Source of the DNA: an uncultured Bacteroidales bacterium
GTDB taxonomy: Bacteria > Bacteroidota > Bacteroidia > Bacteroidales > UBA932
DNA length: 55,674 bases
NCBI GenBank assembly: GCA_946406355.1
Contig: CAMJKI010000006.1
Span: 1 to 55,674 of the forward strand
Reading direction: 5' to 3'
Shown here piece after piece: positions 44,028 to 53,093 of the stretch. Every line of letters begins with the position of its first letter. The first letter of the stretch is position 1. The notes beneath the pieces are model-generated. The model was not told the DNA's origin. It worked only from the letters and a program-made list of their open reading frames with translations, and searched no databases. The translations under genes and the position numbers were made by a program.

Positions 44028-47000
44028 TTATAAGTTGCCACCGTTTTGCGGGTTGCCGTTGAAGTCATCCATCCCCTCACGCGTGGAGGAGTTTCTACCA
44101 TTATATACTACGCGCACGAAGCGGTACTTGGCACGGGAGCGGTGGGACCCCTCTGTAGAGCCCAGATAAAGCTTATTAGCCGATATGAGTTTGGCGTGGA
44201 CAGAGGCAACTGAAGCCTGACTCTCTACAGGCCATGCGGCATAGTCTATCCGCTGGTTATTCCAGAAGAAACCGTCCTTGTCCAGGCGGAAGTGTTGAGG
44301 GGCAGTATTGGTAAGCCGCTGATAAGGCACGCCACTATATCCTCCACCAGACCAGAGCGGGGCCAGGTAAAGCCAGTCAACATACGAGCTGCCTGTAGCC
44401 ACACGCGGGTAGTAAACATTGAATGCCCAAGGGTCCCAGTTGATTCCGTTGAGACCGATGCTGATGATGTTGTCCAGACCAATACTCTTGGAATTATCCT
44501 CGCGATCTATGAATACGCAGTTGGTAAGGTCCATATCGGTCTCGATAAAATCTCCGGCAGCAAAGTTCAAATCCTCAATCATCATTCGCGGCCAGGGGTA
44601 TCCATTGAGGTCGGATGCTTGTTGCGCCTCATCGATCACATCTTGGGGAATCGGCTGATAGTTCACCTTCAGCACTTCCATCGTTACTGTCTCCGAGCGG
44701 GTTTTATCCCCATTTGCCAATTGGGCCTCCAGCTGGAAGACATAGGTTCCCTGCCGCAAACCGCCTTGATCCGAATAAGGATTGTAATTATACACCTGGC
44801 TTGCGTAAGTAATCTCTTCGCCGCCCGGATTGGTTGGCAGTACAGTGAGGGAAACGGCTGTTGCGTCTTCTTCGTTTGGTTTCTTCACCCAAAGCTTCCA
44901 GGAAGCTATCCTTTGCGAAATGTGCGCTGCCGTCATGAGGATAGGGAAAGGAGGCTGCGTATTTCCAGGGTCATAATTGCAAGGGAGCATCTTCATGGAA
45001 ATCATCATGTCCGAAACAATCCGGACAGGAGTTTCGAAGTAGCGGTCAAAGACAGAGTTGTAGACGTGGGCCCGTACGGTCATGTAACCCAGCACAGGCA
45101 GGTTGTCAGGTATGGTCCACGAGACGTTGTCGCGGAGCGTAGGGGCAGAGGATGGAATGGAATAAGGGATAGTGATTTCCCTTTCGGTCCCGGAATTATC
45201 CAAGTAGACCAAAGCCAGCTCCACCTTGGTGATGGCAGCGGCAGTGGAAGTGAAATTCAGCTCAATATCCATCCTGTCGCCCTCATGCAGCTGGCCGCTG
45301 TTTTCCACGGTAATCTTGCCGGTGATGTCACCGATGCTCTCCTTGTCCTTAACACAGCGGACGGCCGTCATCTTCTCACTGCCACTGTTTAGATTCACGC
45401 GTCTGATGGTGCTTCCGGCATTGAAAGACCAGCCGACCTTTTTATCTTCCGTACTAATCTGGTTGCTTCCCAACTTGCCTCGCGAGAAATAGGTGCGGCT
45501 GGGATAGTACAAATTGTTACCATTCGTAAAATAGTCTGTCGGCAACAAGGATACCATCATCAGGAGCTCGGTCATGTTGGGAAGCCGGTAGCCGGGAGGA
45601 CAGTAGTCGTTGTGCTCCGATACGGCAAAATTAATATTGTCCAGCGAAATTTGCGGAACCTCTCCGTCGGCATACACCAGAGTGTTTTTACTCTGCGCGG
45701 TAAGGGTCAGGTACACGCAGTTATGCAGGGAATACTCCTCGTGATAAGGAAGATCCTCAGCCGTGTATTCCCGGATAGACCGGGGATTCAGCCGGCTGAA
45801 CTTGATGGTGTAAGATCCGTCGTCATTTTGCCAGGCTTTGCCGTTGGGGTCTTCTCCCTGTTCAAAGTCGTAGTACTGGTCGGTCATCAAATCGAAGGGA
45901 GCGCTGCTGATGTCCTTGGTTTCACTACCATCGCGCCAGGTGCCGATGTTGCGTAAGCAGCGAACAGATGTAGTGCTGTACCATTCCAGGAGATTGGAAG
46001 TCCACCAATGCTGCTGATAGTTCGATTTGGTCGCTCCCTCTTCGGCTCGGAGGATATCCGGGTCGTTGAGGTCCTGGCTGCTCACGGTGCTGGAAACGGT
46101 AGCCGACCGCCACTCTGTGGGGACGGTGGACAGGGCGTTCACCGGCTGGTAAACCCGGGCAGTCTGGGAGAGGGCCTCATTGCCAACCCACATGCCCACC
46201 AGCTGGTTGATGGAGGCCGTGTACCAGCGAAGCTCGCTCTGGTCCATTTTCCCGTCACCATTATTGTCCCTATTGCGGGAGAGGCAGGCATAAGCCAAGT
46301 ACCGGTAGTCGTCCTTCAGGTCCGGCGTATTGTTGTCCACTTCATAGTCCAGGTATTGGCTCCATTCCTGCGTGGAGCCGGAGGTAAGACCCCAGAGGCC
46401 GGCCGTATTCAAACGGCCGTTCTCGTCGTCAGAGTAAAGGATTGCACCGGGAGGAAGGCCAATCCCACTCGGCCACCAGGCCCAGCCTGCGCTCTCGGCA
46501 CCCTTATGCAGGTTGTCATTGTGTTCGGTGCCCCAAAGGGAATTAAGATCCGGCGCGTGAATATTGTAGATGGTCTGGATGGACTGCTGGATAATGGAAT
46601 GGCTGGAAGTAATCACATCGCTCTGACGGTCCGCGCTGTACTGGGTGGCCGAAAGGATGTGGAGTTCCCGGGGCTTGGCATTCACGAACTGCCGCCAGAG
46701 ATTGGGGTCTACAGTGGGCGTATTGGCAGTGGGGTCGGTTTCGTAATAATACTCGTTCACGTATGCCGTAACACGGATTTTACCGGAATTGTCGAACAGA
46801 TTATTGGATTCGCCGGCTGCTTTTTTTGAAGTCTCACAGAACAGCAGATTCACCAGCTGGTTCACGTTCATCAGTGTTCCGTCGGCATACGCCTCTGAAG
46901 TCGGGTCCCAATCGGGGTCATATCTGCCGTCGCCAGGATAAGCCTGACGGGTTTCCACATAATTCCCGTATTGATCTTTTACATTGAGAGTAAACAGCAC

Positions 47001-48584
47001 CCACTCGTAGTCTGTCCGGTCATTCGGTATCTCATAATAACCCGTATTGGTATTCAGCGTGGCGCCCCCTTCGTCGAAAGGCGTTTTTATGTACCAGGAG
47101 AACTTTCCCCGGCTGGTCCACATACCATCGTCTTCGGCAAGGGCTTCATTGTAATTGAAAGCCATGCTGTGATACTCGTAGTGCGCATCGCAGTTGATGA
47201 TACTGTCGGTTGTAAGCAGCAGTGAACCTTCCTGGCCGGGCTGGGTTTCTTTTTTCGTGTACCCGTCATCTTTGTCTCCCCGCACCTCAATATTGATGCT
47301 AGTGGAATTGTTGATGACGATATCATAGGTATAGGAATTCCCCCGCAGGGTATTATAGTCGTCGTAATTGGGCCCGGCAGTAAAATCTCCCAGATGCACG
47401 GTGAACTGAGCGTTGGAAGTAAGGGCCTGGGCAATACCACTTTCAATTTCGGTGATACCAGTGCCGTTCAGATTCAAAACTGCATCGAACCTGACATAGG
47501 TGGAGTTGTCGTTGGCAAATACCCAGGCTCCGTTCTTTTTATATCCGGCGTGACTGGTATCATCTGTTTTTTCCTGGAGCTCCCGGAGATAGTAGTTATT
47601 GCTGATATCACTTCCCCAGTCACCGGAACTGTAAGTACTCACGGAGCGTTTGGGAGAGAGCTGGTTCTCCATCATATAAAAAGAGAACACTTTCCAGGTA
47701 TAACCGCCATCACTCTCCTCTCCCTCAAAGTAGGAGTTGTCTATATCGAAATAATCTTGAGGGGAATTGGGATCACCGGACTGCCCTTCATCCAGCCAGC
47801 CTTTTGACGGAACACGGTACACCTGCCAGTTGCGGGCGGTGATGTTATCAATATAAGTAGGATTGCCGCGTACGCGGAATTTAACCTTGGCGTCCAAGGG
47901 TTTCAGGCTAACCTTATAGGAATCATTGTATTGAGGAGTTTGGCCACTCATGGCTCCCCACCTCATATCGGCAGTGCTCACGGAGGTCAGTTTCCCCATC
48001 ATCAGGAACAGGTCGGTACGGTTAACTACCGCCTGATCCAAACCCACCTTTATGCTTTGGAACTTGGAAAGGGTTGTGATTTCATCGGTAAGGTATGCGA
48101 CGGGGTCTTCCTCCCCGTCCAAATTGGTGACAGCGTTTTTCACGTTGGCCAGCAAAACCAAAGTGCAGCCCGTTTGTGCCTCCGTGGAAATCTTCACTAC
48201 ACCTTTGGTTTGTTTGTTGGAATTAATCTCCGACAAGGATACATTATCTACCCACCAGCCCTCATTGGAACTTTCAATCAGGCTGGTAATGGAAGTGGTA
48301 TTCAGGTGCTCGTAGGAAAAATAACGCCGATAGAAGCGAGTTCCGTCACTCTTGAAAATCATGACATAGAGGTCATGAACGCGCGATTCGTCGGCCCGGT
48401 TGGCTGTTGCCTTGGTGTTTATATCCACCTCTAAGGGACCGGAAGCGCCGAAGCCGATACACAGCGTTACCGGCGTCCCCTCCGGCAAGCTGTTCGGACT
48501 GGGTTCCAGTTCGTTTTCCAAGCAGGAAGGGGCGGCCAGAATGGCAGCCAGAAGGAACACGTATATGCGAATCAAACGTTTCAT
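44028..48584 (-). CDS. DUF4906-type giant pilus protein with EF-hand loop and C-terminal extensions, locus C
   Basis: 1518 residues from ATG 48584 (MKRLIRIYVF); a TTG two codons upstream is less likely. Lipobox LAAPSC; NTKATANRADESR is the trimming region. The N-terminal half parallels the locus A protein at 20550 (VHDLYVMIFKSDGTRFYRRYF; LDAKVKFRV; WQVYRVPSKGW). Residues 773-784, DNNGDGKMDQSE, form a canonical EF-hand loop. A FISUMP-like module (CPPGYRLPNMTELLMM ... MTAVRCVKD) follows at about 1015-1110, then an Ig-like segment and a ~200-residue C-terminal domain ending with LYLGSTEGSHRSRAKYRFVRVVY, neither of which exists in locus A. Lies just before the LRR adhesins, possibly carrying them. 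Confidence 0.8.
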   Translation of the reverse strand: MKRLIRIYVFLLAAILAAPSCLENELEPSPNSLPEGTPVTLCIGFGASGPLEVDINTKATANRADESRVHDLYVMIFKSDGTRFYRRYFSYEHLNTTSITSLIESSNEGWWVDNVSLSEINSNKQTKGVVKISTEAQTGCTLVLLANVKNAVTNLDGEEDPVAYLTDEITTLSKFQSIKVGLDQAVVNRTDLFLMMGKLTSVSTADMRWGAMSGQTPQYNDSYKVSLKPLDAKVKFRVRGNPTYIDNITARNWQVYRVPSKGWLDEGQSGDPNSPQDYFDIDNSYFEGEESDGGYTWKVFSFYMMENQLSPKRSVSTYSSGDWGSDISNNYYLRELQEKTDDTSHAGYKKNGAWVFANDNSTYVRFDAVLNLNGTGITEIESGIAQALTSNAQFTVHLGDFTAGPNYDDYNTLRGNSYTYDIVINNSTSINIEVRGDKDDGYTKKETQPGQEGSLLLTTDSIINCDAHYEYHSMAFNYNEALAEDDGMWTSRGKFSWYIKTPFDEGGATLNTNTGYYEIPNDRTDYEWVLFTLNVKDQYGNYVETRQAYPGDGRYDPDWDPTSEAYADGTLMNVNQLVNLLFCETSKKAAGESNNLFDNSGKIRVTAYVNEYYYETDPTANTPTVDPNLWRQFVNAKPRELHILSATQYSADRQSDVITSSHSIIQQSIQTIYNIHAPDLNSLWGTEHNDNLHKGAESAGWAWWPSGIGLPPGAILYSDDENGRLNTAGLWGLTSGSTQEWSQYLDYEVDNNTPDLKDDYRYLAYACLSRNRDNNGDGKMDQSELRWYTASINQLVGMWVGNEALSQTARVYQPVNALSTVPTEWRSATVSSTVSSQDLNDPDILRAEEGATKSNYQQHWWTSNLLEWYSTTSVRCLRNIGTWRDGSETKDISSAPFDLMTDQYYDFEQGEDPNGKAWQNDDGSYTIKFSRLNPRSIREYTAEDLPYHEEYSLHNCVYLTLTAQSKNTLVYADGEVPQISLDNINFAVSEHNDYCPPGYRLPNMTELLMMVSLLPTDYFTNGNNLYYPSRTYFSRGKLGSNQISTEDKKVGWSFNAGSTIRRVNLNSGSEKMTAVRCVKDKESIGDITGKITVENSGQLHEGDRMDIELNFTSTAAAITKVELALVYLDNSGTEREITIPYSIPSSAPTLRDNVSWTIPDNLPVLGYMTVRAHVYNSVFDRYFETPVRIVSDMMISMKMLPCNYDPGNTQPPFPILMTAAHISQRIASWKLWVKKPNEEDATAVSLTVLPTNPGGEEITYASQVYNYNPYSDQGGLRQGTYVFQLEAQLANGDKTRSETVTMEVLKVNYQPIPQDVIDEAQQASDLNGYPWPRMMIEDLNFAAGDFIETDMDLTNCVFIDREDNSKSIGLDNIISIGLNGINWDPWAFNVYYPRVATGSSYVDWLYLAPLWSGGGYSGVPYQRLTNTAPQHFRLDKDGFFWNNQRIDYAAWPVESQASVASVHAKLISANKLYLGSTEGSHRSRAKYRFVRVVYNGRNSSTREGMDDFNGNPQNGGNL

Positions 48585-48590
48585 GCCCAA

Positions 48591-49625
48591 TCAATCAAAC
48601 TCTACTGATTCTGTTTTCTCTACCCAGTTGGCCACTTCGAAGTTGAACGAAATCTCCTCACCCCTGCTGATGCGGACTTCTATCTTCAGGAACTGATTGC
48701 GGCCCAGGGAGGTTATGTCCTGCGAAAGACTGTTGTGGACAGGGAGGTCGGTAAATGTGTGGTATTTGTCCGCCACGGAAAAAGAGATGTTGCACAGGTA
48801 TCTCCTGTAACCGCCCTGCATCTCTGCTATGCTGGGAAATACAAGAAGCGGATTCAGAGAGGCCTCGTTCACGCCCTCCTGTATAGGGATATCCGACAAG
48901 GTTTGGGTGGGGAAAGTTAACATCCGGTTAGTTCCGGTGACATCGTCACCAGAATGCTGGAATACATAGCCCTGCGTAGGATTGATGCTGGTAATGCTCA
49001 CAGCGCAGTTGGTGAGCGTCAGCACACTGGCAGTCAAATTCTTAAAAATCACCTGCACTTTAGCCAGGCTGCGGAGCAGTTCCAAATCTACGCTTCCGCT
49101 GCCGTATGAATTTACAGAAAGCGTTCCTTTGGCCGAAAGCGGCATACGGTCACCCACGGAGGGAGGGGTGTTGTCGGCCAGTGCAGTATAGACCAAAGCA
49201 TCCAGTGCGGTAGCTGTTCCAATGGAATTCCAGTCTGGTGAACCGTTCACCGTTAGGCTGGATCCTGTGTTGGCAAACGCATAAACTTTGTAAGTCGCGT
49301 TATTCTCAAGGCCTGTAAACTTGACAGTAGCCCTGGTGTCGGAGACGGAGGTAAGGGTGGCGCTGCTCCCCGGGTAGCGTGCGACAACAGACCCTCCGCC
49401 CAAAATAAAAATCTTCAAATCCGGAACGCCGTTATCCAGGTATATTCCCCCACCGTCGGCAACAGTTCCGTTGCCAGGAGTGACAGCCCGTGTAAGCGGT
49501 TCACCGATTGTGAAACTAAGCTCGACGCCACCCGTTTCCACAGGCGGTTCCAGAGGCTGCGTACAGGAAGCTCCGGCCCAAAGAACCAGAACAGCAGACA
49601 GCGGTATGAGCAGTTTCTTAATCAA
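48591..49625 (-). CDS. Fimbrillin-like lipoprotein (paralogue of 19492, locus C)
   Basis: 344 residues if started at TTG 49625 (M/L-IKKLLIPLS), which overlaps the previous stop as TTGA and yields a clean lipoprotein signal (AGASC). The alternative GTG at 49664 would add 13 residues ahead of the signal. PLTRAVTPG is an Arg-type trimming site. Blocks VPDLKIFILGG, YKVYAFAN and LLRSLAKVQVIFKNLT match the locus A gene at 19492. Again immediately upstream of the giant DUF4906-type gene, so likely the same adaptor role. Confidence 0.75.
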   Translation of the reverse strand: MIKKLLIPLSAVLVLWAGASCTQPLEPPVETGGVELSFTIGEPLTRAVTPGNGTVADGGGIYLDNGVPDLKIFILGGGSVVARYPGSSATLTSVSDTRATVKFTGLENNATYKVYAFANTGSSLTVNGSPDWNSIGTATALDALVYTALADNTPPSVGDRMPLSAKGTLSVNSYGSGSVDLELLRSLAKVQVIFKNLTASVLTLTNCAVSITSINPTQGYVFQHSGDDVTGTNRMLTFPTQTLSDIPIQEGVNEASLNPLLVFPSIAEMQGGYRRYLCNISFSVADKYHTFTDLPVHNSLSQDITSLGRNQFLKIEVRISRGEEISFNFEVANWVEKTESVEFD

Positions 49626-50659
49626 ATTTGAAGACCGGGGGTTTCTGCAGAAACGGGATCCCACTGCGTTGTGATCACGTTCACGTAGATACCGCCCATG
49701 CGGATATAAATGTGATAAGTGTACTTTTTCCCCGCCTCCCAGGATGTGATGGCCGACGAATTACCGTCCAGGATGGTTTTAAGGGAGACGGGCAAGTCGT
49801 TGATGTTCTGAGTTACCTGGTTTTCATCCACATAAGAGTAGCTCAGCATCAGCTGCGGGTCGTTGCTTTGCGGAGCAAGCGACTGCGGAATCATCATATC
49901 CCACCAATCCTGTCCCTGCACGCTGGCCGGACAGGTGTAAGAAGCATCAACTGCAAGGGATTGGCTAATGTTCGTATTCCCGAACAGCTGATTAGTAGTG
50001 TTGCGATTCAGGTTGTCCCAGCTGGTGGCAAATCCGGAACTGCCTATTACAAGCTGAAGGGTTCCCCCAACAATCAGTTTCTTGTAGTACAAAGACTTGA
50101 GTGTTAGAGCTCTCCCTAAATCGTTGTGCACCACTACACGTATAGCACTTAGCTGATGACTGAACTGGAACGCTACGGTAGCGTCGCCCTCGCTTTTCAG
50201 GCGACGCGTGCCTGCGGCCATCAAGTCTGTCTGCTCCGTTTGCGCATCATAGCTGAAGCTTGCGGTGGTTTGCGCCCCACCCGACTTGGTAAACGTACGG
50301 TTTGCCTTGTAAGGGTACACAGCAAGGAAATCGTAATAGTCTGTCTCGCTGTTTCCCCAAAGCCAGCCTATGAGCGGGGAATAGGACCAATGGGAAGACG
50401 ATCCTAATGTAACGGGTGTAGTGGTGCCAAAGGTTATAAAAGAATTCAGGTGCCAGCCGATAACATTGAGCTGTGCGCCCGAGGAAAAAGAGGTACCGTC
50501 TATGACGGCGGTTCCTTTGGTTGCATCATCCATCAGCAGCGGCGACCCCGCCTCGAAGCAGATACCGTTCTGCTCCGAAGCGGGTCCGTCCAGTTTGAAG
50601 CACCCCGCCAGAAGCAGAGCCCCGCAAACCGCTGCCGATATGCGTACGATGCAATTCAT
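49622..50659 (-). CDS. Fimbrillin family (Mfa_like_1-type) lipoprotein, locus C
   Basis: 345 residues, lipobox LLLAGC, DATKGTAV as the putative trimming site. Carries the WSYSPL...YYDFLAVYPY hallmark and MIPQSLAP block of Mfa_like_1 pilins, like the locus A gene at 18467. The start codon is buried in a perfect 7-bp (9 with wobble) stem-loop spanning 50654-50671, 17 nt after the upstream pilin stop, which may hold its translation below that of the preceding pilin. Confidence 0.8.
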   Translation of the reverse strand: MNCIVRISAAVCGALLLAGCFKLDGPASEQNGICFEAGSPLLMDDATKGTAVIDGTSFSSGAQLNVIGWHLNSFITFGTTTPVTLGSSSHWSYSPLIGWLWGNSETDYYDFLAVYPYKANRTFTKSGGAQTTASFSYDAQTEQTDLMAAGTRRLKSEGDATVAFQFSHQLSAIRVVVHNDLGRALTLKSLYYKKLIVGGTLQLVIGSSGFATSWDNLNRNTTNQLFGNTNISQSLAVDASYTCPASVQGQDWWDMMIPQSLAPQSNDPQLMLSYSYVDENQVTQNINDLPVSLKTILDGNSSAITSWEAGKKYTYHIYIRMGGIYVNVITTQWDPVSAETPGLQI

Positions 50660-50671
50660 CTATGGATGAAT
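50654..50671 (-). promoter_or_regulatory. Stem-loop enclosing the start codon of the pilin at 49622
   Basis: On the mRNA strand ATTCATC-CATA-GATGAAT: the ATG lies inside the 3' arm. Two further pairs (one G-U) extend the stem to 9 bp. It sits in the 17-nt gap between two pilin genes. Confidence 0.65.
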
Positions 50672-50676
50672 CGATA

Positions 50677-51849
50677 TTAGTTCACGAGATAGTGGTAGCC
50701 AGATACTTCAGCCCAAGCATTAACGCTCGCAGTAAACTGAATGGCGTTGGCACCAATTGTCACGTAGTAGGTATAGTGGGTGCCAGGCATCCAACTGGTA
50801 ATGGCTGTTCCGGCGTTCGTCTTGTTATCAGGATTGGTATTAGTGGTGTCTTCCTTAACAAAACTTGCAAGATTAATTGCGACGTCAGTATAGGTGTTTG
50901 TATCCACATTGGGAGCGGTTCCAGTGGAAATGGAGTAAGTGATAACCAGACGCTGGTCAGACGCAGTGGTACCAAGAGCCTGAGGCATAACCACATAGTC
51001 AGAGAACAAAGCATTAGCATCAGGTGCTGTTGTTCCGGCGAGACCAGAACCATTGTAAGTAGTGTTGGATGAAACTTCAAGTTCCGTGGTCAGCACACCG
51101 TCGGTATTGGCAACGCTGGGGTTATAAGTGGTGGTTGTAGGAGTAGCATCAGGTGTCCAGCCGGTACCGGAGAAAGTGGGTTTGTTGCCATTGCTAGAGT
51201 CATAACCAGTGACTGAGAAACTACCCGTATTCTTAATACTTACGAGCTGGGCTTTAATAATTTTCACCGTTGCGTTGGCATCATCCAAAGCTTGATCCTT
51301 TTTCACTTTAATGTCCACGAGAGAGGCAATGTGATTAAAATCAAGTTGAACCACGTCGGTAGTCATCGGGGATGCCGTCCGGGAATACTTACTTGCTACC
51401 AGAATATCCTGAGCATTGGTGGCCGGAGCACTGAACACAATGTCATTACTGACAAAATTACCAAACGAAGCGCCAGAACCAGCGGAAGAGATAATGTCAT
51501 TAGCACCATCGGTGTTGCTGTCGACAAACGGAAGCACTGCATAGAAAGAATAGTTGGAGGCATTCTTGTCCCAGAAACGGAGGGGAGAATACGACCAAGC
51601 AGTTCCATTGTATGTGACGGCCACGCCATTGAAGACCGTTGAGGTGGTTGAACTAACCGTCTTGGTTCCATAGACGTCAAACTTGTCACCACTGACAAAG
51701 CTGGCCGTTCCTGCAGCTCTAGACTTTGTCATAACATCACTCCAAGAACCAAACCCAATGGCGGGAGGGGTGGTTTCCTTGACCTCGTAGGTCTTTGCGC
51801 AGGCGGCCAGCGCGAGGGCCGTAACTGCAAGGATCATAATCTTTTTCAT
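50677..51849 (-). CDS. Fimbrillin, candidate major pilus shaft subunit of locus C
   Basis: 390 residues from ATG 51849 (MKKIMILAVTALALAAC); ATG 51855 is a close alternative, and a longer frame reading runs through a repeat and is rejected. TKSRAAGTAS fits an Arg-type trimming site typical of FimA/Mfa1-like pilins. Hallmark WSYSPLRFW...YSFYAVLPF and VVMPQALG. The mature chain is very rich in Thr, Ser, Ala, Asn and lacks Cys, like shaft pilins. It is the first pilin after the anchor-type genes, preceded by a palindrome (51903-51930) and followed by the start-hiding hairpin, an arrangement that would favour its relative output. Confidence 0.82.
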   Translation of the reverse strand: MKKIMILAVTALALAACAKTYEVKETTPPAIGFGSWSDVMTKSRAAGTASFVSGDKFDVYGTKTVSSTTSTVFNGVAVTYNGTAWSYSPLRFWDKNASNYSFYAVLPFVDSNTDGANDIISSAGSGASFGNFVSNDIVFSAPATNAQDILVASKYSRTASPMTTDVVQLDFNHIASLVDIKVKKDQALDDANATVKIIKAQLVSIKNTGSFSVTGYDSSNGNKPTFSGTGWTPDATPTTTTYNPSVANTDGVLTTELEVSSNTTYNGSGLAGTTAPDANALFSDYVVMPQALGTTASDQRLVITYSISTGTAPNVDTNTYTDVAINLASFVKEDTTNTNPDNKTNAGTAITSWMPGTHYTYYVTIGANAIQFTASVNAWAEVSGYHYLVN

Positions 51850-51902
51850 ACGCATAAAAATAGTTAGTAGTTTGTTAAATAATTGTTTTTCTGTTTTATT
51901 AT

Positions 51903-51930
51903 GAGATTCCCAATCAAGTCGGGAATGACG
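51903..51930. repeat. REP-like palindrome (copy 3) between DUF5119 and pilin genes
   Basis: GAGATTCCCAATCAAGTC followed by GGGAATGACG; stem ATTCCC / GGGAAT. Same family and orientation as the copy at 4046. It lies within the 92-bp intercistronic gap and could stabilise one side of the locus C mRNA. Confidence 0.6.
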
Positions 51931-51941
51931 TTTCTGCCGTT

Positions 51942-53093
51942 TTAGTTTATAATCGTTGCACTTCCCGTTTCCTCTTCCCAATCGCCGATGACGGGGTTGA
52001 ATCCACCGCTCTCGGCCGGCTGGTCCGGGTCGTCCGGATCGGGCGGGAAGTCGTTTACATCCAGTTCCAGTTCTATAACACCGCCGCTGGGGAGGGCCCG
52101 CAGCTGGTCGGTAATATCTACCCGCACATTTTTGTACTTACTGTTGCTGTAAGTGATATTCAGCACCAGGAAGTGCCTGCCCTCGGGCGCGGCGGCCGCG
52201 CTGGCATCGTCCAGCGGATTGCAGCCGGGGATGCCGAAGGTGAGTACGCGGCCACCCAGCAGGTTGGGATCGGCCTCTTTGTTCACAAAAATGTCGAAGG
52301 GGATGCTCACGGACACCAGGTTGTTCAGGCCGGTTTCCAGATCCGTTCCTTCGGCCACGCCGGTGAGGGCTGCACCGCCCATGCTGCCGATTACCCGGCC
52401 GTCGTTATTCAGCAGCCGTACCTGAACCAGGTAAATCATGGTTGCCGGATGCAGATTCCCCTTAATGCGCACCACATAGCGCCCGTCCACCAACTCGTAA
52501 TCTTCCGGACGGTCCGATATCACATGCCCCGGATCGTACAGGGCCATCAGCTCGTCGGGCTGGAAGGTCACGGGCTCGTTCTCCGGATCGCTTACATCGG
52601 CCTTGGTACCCACCGACATCTTCTGGGCAACGGTACGCACCGGCAGGGATGCCCGGAGACCGGACGATATCACACGGGTGTACGCCTCTACATGCCCCAT
52701 TTCGCCGTCGGAGCGGAACAGCACCACCGACGAATTGTTGCTGTGGAACAGGAAGTCGTGAACGCCCACCGTCACAGGCGCCTCCGCCTTCAACCCCATG
52801 AAATTGTAGGTTTGGCTGGAGACGCGCTGCCCGTCGGGGCCCAGCGTATAGGTGTGCATGCGGATGCCCTCCGGCTCGCTATAGCCCAAATCTCCGTTCA
52901 CCTCCGTACTCCACTCGTACTCCCAGCGGGTTTCCCAGTCCACCTGCCAGATCATCTCGGCCTGGAATTCCATGTCCATTTCCAGGCTTACAGATGCCTC
53001 CACCGCCTTCCGCAGGTGCAGCGGCGGCTCTATCCCGCACGAGGTAGCCACGAGCAGGAGATTCAGCAGCGGTATTATGGCATGGACGCTCAT
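51942..53093 (-). CDS. DUF5119 lipoprotein, likely pilus anchor of locus C
   Basis: 383 residues, signal ending LVATSC. The stretch EPPLHLRKAVEASVSLEMDM followed by WETRWEYEWSTEVNGDLGYSEP is the DUF5119 signature. Proteins of this family stand next to DUF3575 and fimbrillin genes, in the place held by Mfa2/FimB in other operons, so an anchor or assembly role is inferred. The C-terminus has a Pro/Asp-rich linker (DFPPDPDDPDQPAESGG) and ends GDWEEETGSATIIN. ATGA overlap with the DUF3575 gene. Confidence 0.8.
   Translation of the reverse strand: MSVHAIIPLLNLLLVATSCGIEPPLHLRKAVEASVSLEMDMEFQAEMIWQVDWETRWEYEWSTEVNGDLGYSEPEGIRMHTYTLGPDGQRVSSQTYNFMGLKAEAPVTVGVHDFLFHSNNSSVVLFRSDGEMGHVEAYTRVISSGLRASLPVRTVAQKMSVGTKADVSDPENEPVTFQPDELMALYDPGHVISDRPEDYELVDGRYVVRIKGNLHPATMIYLVQVRLLNNDGRVIGSMGGAALTGVAEGTDLETGLNNLVSVSIPFDIFVNKEADPNLLGGRVLTFGIPGCNPLDDASAAAAPEGRHFLVLNITYSNSKYKNVRVDITDQLRALPSGGVIELELDVNDFPPDPDDPDQPAESGGFNPVIGDWEEETGSATIIN

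Noticed and set aside
51856..51981. N-terminal extension of the major pilin of locus C
   Set aside because: The extra 42-44 residues read through the palindromic repeat and would bury the lipoprotein signal; ATG 51849 (or 51855) gives a clean lipobox.
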